Assembly (NCBI GenBank): GCA_015680685.1
Contig: MNCI01036287.1
Location: forward strand, 119,392 to 183,391
Length of the DNA: 64,000 bases
Direction: 5' to 3'
DNA from: Gnetum montanum
Taxonomy: Eukaryota > Streptophyta > Gnetopsida > Gnetales > Gnetaceae
Positions within the stretch are counted from its first letter, which is position 1. Every line of letters starts with the position of its first letter. Under the pieces are notes generated by a model that searched no databases, was not told the origin of the DNA, and was given only the letters and a program-made list of their open reading frames with translations. The translations under genes and the position numbers were made by a program. Shown in pieces: positions 59,715-64,000 of the stretch.

Positions 59715-62700
59715 AGGGAAAATAGGTTAATGTTATATGTAATATGATTTGGGATAGGAATGATTAATTAGATTACACAACTCATTTCCATCTAGATCAG
59801 TCATCCTGAAGGCTCTTTTCCCATAAGCTTTGATCACTAGAAAAGGTCCTTGCCAATTGAGTGAAAACTTGTCTATAGGTTCATGAATATCTTTTAATAC
59901 TAGATCCTCTTATTTGACTTTTTGTCAATTTATGTCATGATGGTACTATTGTCTTTGCTTTTCTTGGTACTACTTGATGTTGACTAGTTTCTATATTCAT
60001 TGCTCTTCCATCAAATCCAAATCAATGGTATGCAAGTAATTTTTTTTTCATCATTAATGTATTTGGATAGAGCTATCCTCAAGGATGGAACCTACAATTC
60101 AAGAGGTAAAATATATTTAGATCCATAAATGAGGTTGTATAAGGTAACACTATTTGTAGTGTGAAATATTTTCCTATAGGTCCATAGTGCATTCCACACA
60201 TGTTCATTCCACTTACATTTACTATTGTTTAGCATTTTCTTAAGGAGGTTGATAATAACTTTGTTGCTAGCTTTGGCTTGTCCATTGGCTTATGGATAAT
60301 ACATTATAGAGAAAGAATGGTTAATATACCTTGTGTTTTGATGCTGCTAAATTGTGGTCCATTATTGGTGATAATAGCTAGAAATAGGCCAAATTGTGAT
60401 ACTATGTTGTCTATGATGAATCGACATACTTATTGTAAAATTTTTTTTCTTAGAGGGATTACTTACACATACTTTGTAAAATATTCTATTATAATAACAA
60501 TAAAGCTATTTTTTCTAGAGGACTTAGGTGTTATAGGTCCAATGATGTCAATTTTCAATCATTGAAATGACCATGCAATTTGAGTGGTATGTAGCTTTGT
60601 TGGGAACCCATGTATAAGGTTGTTGTGTCATTGGAAAATCTCACAAGTTTTAATCTTCTACATGCAATCATTTTTCCTATAATTCTAGTAGTAATCTTAG
60701 CCTCTAATCCTAGTATGCATGACTCTAAGTCCTATGTGTCCTCCACATATGTCATCATGTACCTATTATAGAACCGTATGAGCTTCTACTTTACTTAAGC
60801 ATATCAACAATGTGCCATCATGAGACTTATGACATAACATATTATTGCCCATGATGACATATTATTTTATATGAATGGAATCCTTTTTAGAAGTATTGAG
60901 GTTTTGTGAAGGTTCACCATGCATGAGGTAGAATTTGATATCATCATACCATTCAGGTTAAGGCATGCCATCTATGATTGCCACAAAAGTATTTTTAGTA
61001 TCTTGCATGATGGGATGAGCACAATTCTCTATCATGGAAGTTAATTTTCTAAACACATAAGGTATCATACTTAAATCTAGCATGGTAATGGCATTAGCAA
61101 TTATTTTTTACGCTCAATGGATATGTTGAATGTCAATTTCTATAAACTATCAAATAAGGGTCTTAGCTAGGTCGCAATAGGGTAACAAGTGTTTGGATTT
61201 AAAATTTTATAACTTGATCAAATGGTTGAATACTAATTGAGAGTTACATTTTATGATTAAATATGTATATCCTTAGTCACAATCCATCATCAATCCCTTA
61301 ACTAGCCCTTCACTTTTTGCTACGTTATTAATGCATGGAAATTCAAAAGAATAGGTGAAAGGTTGAATTTTGCTAGAGGGGAGTATGATGATGAAAATGA
61401 AATTAGCCCCATGTGTAGTTGAAGCTCCATAAAAATTCATAGTGGCCTCATAAACTTCAAGCATGTTGTTAATAGCATTGACATATTTTTTTGGTAACTT
61501 AGACTCTATGATTACATTATCTTCAATTGGACAAGTAGTTTGTTGTGTGGTTATGACTTGGACTTTGGTTGAAATTTGTAATACATAATGTAGGTTAAAT
61601 TTGGCTATTATGGCTTTCCATCAAGCTATTCAACTTCTATCATAGATGTTGAATGTGATGGCTCTTAATACATTATCTTTGCATACAATATTGACTTGTG
61701 TCCTAAAGAGGTAATGCCTCCATTTTTTTAGTGAGTAAATCAAAGCTAAGCAAAGTTTTTTTACATCAGTGTATTTGAACTCATAGGCTATTAATGCATG
61801 TCTTAAATATTAAACTGACATCTCTACTCCATTCTCTTATTTTTTACAGAGCAAGAAAGCAATGAAAGGGTAAGAGATTGTAAGGTATATGAATAATGGT
61901 TTATCCTTTTGAAGCATGTAGATAGTTGGTGACTAAGCTAAATCTTGCTTAAGGTTGTCAAAGGTTGCTTGGCACTCATCTATCCATTTAAAGTGTATTC
62001 CTTTCCTAAGTAATTTTTGCATTTGTCATAACTTGGTTGTAAGCCTTGAGATAAACCTACGAATGAACTATAATCTACCTTGCAAACCATGCAGCTCTTT
62101 AAGATTACTAGGTTGCAACAATTTGGTTATGATTTTAATTTTATCTAGCTTGATATGTATTCCTACTTCAATGACTATGAAGCCAAGTATTCTTTATTTT
62201 TAACACCAAAAACATATTTCTTATGATTTAGTGTTCATATTTAAGATAATTTTGGAGTACTAGGTTCAAGTCCTATGTGTGATCGATGACTATCTTTGAC
62301 TTTACTATGGAATTTTCAACATAGTCATTGAGAAATCCTAGCTTGTAATCACTAAAAATATAGATCATAGTCCTTTGGTCTATTTTGTCTCCATTCTTTA
62401 GCCCAAAGACATCATGATATAGTAAAATATTCCCTAATGAGTCATGAACATTATGTATAGTTGATGCTCTAGGTTAATCCTAACTTGGTTCTATCCTCAA
62501 AATCCATCCATAAAGGATAGTAATGCATGACCAATTGTTGTATTAATAAGTTGATCAATAATAGGTATGGAAAATTTATCTTTAATGGTCACTTTGTTAA
62601 GGTCACAAAAATCAATGCATATGCAAATGCTTTCATTTTCTTAGGGACTACCACTAGGTTGGATACCCAATCTTCATAATTGATAGCCCTAATGAAACCT

Positions 62701-63200
62701 ACTTGGTAGAGGTTCTTAATCTCATCATGAAGTGCTAATGATAGATTAGGTCTAATCTTATAAAATTTTTGCTTGGTAGGCTTTATGCTAGCATCTAATA
62801 TAATATTATGTTAGACAAGGCATGGATCAACTCTATGCATGTCTTCATAGGACCATGCAAAGGCTTTGATATTATCTTATAATACTTTGGTAATATCTTG
62901 AGCAAGTTTGGGTTCAAGTGAGGAACTTACTTTCAAGGTATTTTCCTCACTATTATGGGTTATGATGGGGACTTCTACTAAGAGATCCTTAGTAATGTCA
63001 CCAACTTCTAGATCTAAAGTTTTAATGATGTATTTTAGCCACTCTAGGATTTTTTAAATTGAGGCTATGTGTTCTAGAAGATTTTCAAGCTCAAGATTTA
63101 GGAATTATTGGTTTAGGAATGACTCAAGTTGTTGTCACATCTTCTTAGTTCAATCTTTCATGTTAAGGAAAATACATCACATGGCATCTATGTCATATCT
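59715..63200 (-). pseudogene. pol: Ty3/gypsy pol (RT, RNase H, integrase), Tat/Ogre-like, decayed
   Basis: Minus-strand polyprotein. RT: KPTKQKFYKIRPNLS, then YQVGFIRAI and DWVSNLVVVPKK (62790-62620), a degraded FRDLNK, HALLSFMDGF (62530), and after a gap LGFIVIEVGIHIKLDKIKII (62190-62130), ELHGLQGRL, FIRRFISRL and FKWIDECQATFDNLKQDL (61990-61940). RNase H: ATMNFYGAS, FPCINNVAKSEGLVKGL (61460-61280), CNSQLVFNHL. Integrase: a zinc-finger part (KIKTCEIFQ, NLIHGFP), IDIIGPITP (60555-60530), FTKYV, then YYPxANGQAKASNKVIINLL (60295-60230) and ALWTYRKIFHTTNSVT. The C-terminal part is EDLVLKDIHEPIDKFS, NWQGPFLVIKAYG, then FRMTDLDGNEL (59910-59745), almost intact. Many stops and frameshifts occur. 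Ty3/gypsy assignment is firm; Tat/Ogre-like is by motif flavour. No gag or LTR pair could be tied to it. Confidence 0.88.
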
Positions 63201-63452
63201 TGACCAAAATAAGAATTAATTAAATTGAAATAACATAATGAACTAGATTAGGCCTTATCTTTGCATTTAATAAATAGAAGGGATCTAATGGTATTATTAG
63301 TTTCTAGAAATTGTGTCATAAACACATTAAAATAATATATTTTATCATTAAAACATGTTACATTGAAAACATATTTTTCTATGGTTAGTGTTTTCCTAAA
63401 TTCAACAGCATATTTGAGTTTTTATGCTAGATTTTACATAAGACTAGTCTAT
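63201..63452. other. Spacer between pol and LTR fragment
   Basis: AT-rich, no recognisable feature. No primer site next to the LTR. Confidence 0.35.
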
Positions 63453-63755
63453 TGATGAGTGGCAAGGTAACCCTACACTCAACCATACGAATACGAGAAT
63501 TTCATGCATGATCTGATCAAACTCCAAGGACTAAGTGCTTACGTGCCTTAATGGAACACTTAAGGTTAATCAATTGTTGTCTTCCCAAACTTACTTGTAT
63601 TGTCACGGTTGTATGGTTACATAAGCTTGAGGTATATGATTTTTATAACTTTTATCTTTTTAATGTCTTATGCTAATAGGAGAAGGTGAAGAGAACTAAG
63701 TGACTAAATTACATTAACTATTCACTAACTAAGTTCTAATTATTCCTAACACCAG
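63453..63755 (-). repeat. LTR fragment of the E2/E4 type
   Basis: The plus strand begins TGATGAGTGGCAAGGTAACC and follows the E4 LTR (GTATGGTTACATAAGCTTGAG, GAAGGTGAAGAGAACTAAG) for 303 bases, breaking off in the ATCCATTC word. Confidence 0.8.
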
Positions 63756-64000
63756 TATCCATTCTATTGGCGACCATTCGAAACGCAACTGCCAATGACT
63801 GTCCTCAAATAGGATTTAGGTGCTTACTGGTCTCTGGCAACACCAAGGCCCAGATACCTCCAAATAGACTCAGTAGTTAATGTGAGTATGTGTGTGTGGT
63901 ATTGCGGTGTGTGGTTGTGAAAAATGAAACGATTGCGTTGTGTGTAAACTACAAATGACTTATCTTAAAGAGATTCAGCCAACTTTGCCAAGTACTGTGA
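63756..64000. other. Unidentified insert at the window edge
   Basis: From 63756 the LTR is replaced by more GC-rich sequence (TATTGGCGACCATTCG, then GT-rich DNA with TGTGTGTGTGG). This is probably the end of another insertion that continues beyond the window. Confidence 0.4.

Overview
This is a 64 kb stretch of AT-rich (about one third G+C by eye), gene-poor nuclear DNA from a land plant with a large, repeat-filled genome. The plant LTR retrotransposons carry primer sites for plant tRNA-Asp, the LINEs have plant-type endonuclease/RT domains, and nearly every coding trace is broken by stops and frameshifts. That pattern of old, slowly removed insertions would fit a gymnosperm or similar giant genome, but the species cannot be fixed from the sequence. 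I see no intact host gene, no rRNA or tRNA gene and no CRISPR array. Long open frames are short and mostly pieces of transposon polyproteins.

The dominant component is one clan of LTR retrotransposons, present as five copies. E0 (minus, 1-1945, runs off the left edge) is partial. E1 (minus, 9703-16122), E2 (plus, 26851-35239) and E4 (minus, 41457-48474) have both LTRs. E3 (plus, about 16549-22316) has a truncated 3' LTR. A further LTR fragment lies at 63453-63755. E1-E4 have a degraded tRNA-Asp primer-binding site, a Retrotrans_gag-type Gag with a CX2CX3HX4C zinc knuckle, and a Pro/Tyr/His-rich Gag tail. E2 and E4 also have a retropepsin. None of the copies has reverse transcriptase, RNase H or integrase; instead 1.3-1.9 kb of conserved non-coding DNA lies before the 3' LTR. 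They look like non-autonomous gag or gag-protease elements. Their U3 regions carry clustered palindromic CGATATCG motifs just upstream of a TATAAATA box, expanded in E4 to a 68-bp tandem repeat. E2 also has four exact copies of its polypurine-tract motif AGTCATGGGGG.

Other residents: LINE fragments (RT plus zf-RVT at 2170-4290, endonuclease at 4600-5640, a 5'-truncated minus-strand piece at 7485-8027, a longer minus-strand LINE at 39021-41456 and an RTE-like endonuclease at 48480-49690); a Copia-like LTR with its polypurine tract at 22325-23280; a solo LTR that splits the E2 protease (30567-31999); a short LTR element with an unrecognised decayed ORF (51007-54370); and, at 59715-63200 on the minus strand, the only LTR-type pol region (RT, RNase H, integrase, chromo-like C-terminal part), of Ty3/gypsy Tat/Ogre-like type.

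Layout: 1-1945 E0; 2170-5640 LINE pieces; 5900-8300 long-period repeats with a LINE insert; 9320-9692 an inverted repeat that looks like an assembly artefact; 9703-16122 E1; 16549-22316 E3; 22325-23280 Copia-like LTR; 23281-26850 unassigned; 26851-35239 E2; 35240-38590 unassigned; 38590-50343 satellite-like DNA, LINEs and nested E4; 51007-54370 short LTR element; 54371-59714 unassigned; 59715-63200 gypsy pol; 63453-64000 LTR fragment and an unidentified insert. Seven isolated N characters mark collapsed assembly gaps; at least one hides a missing 231 bp.
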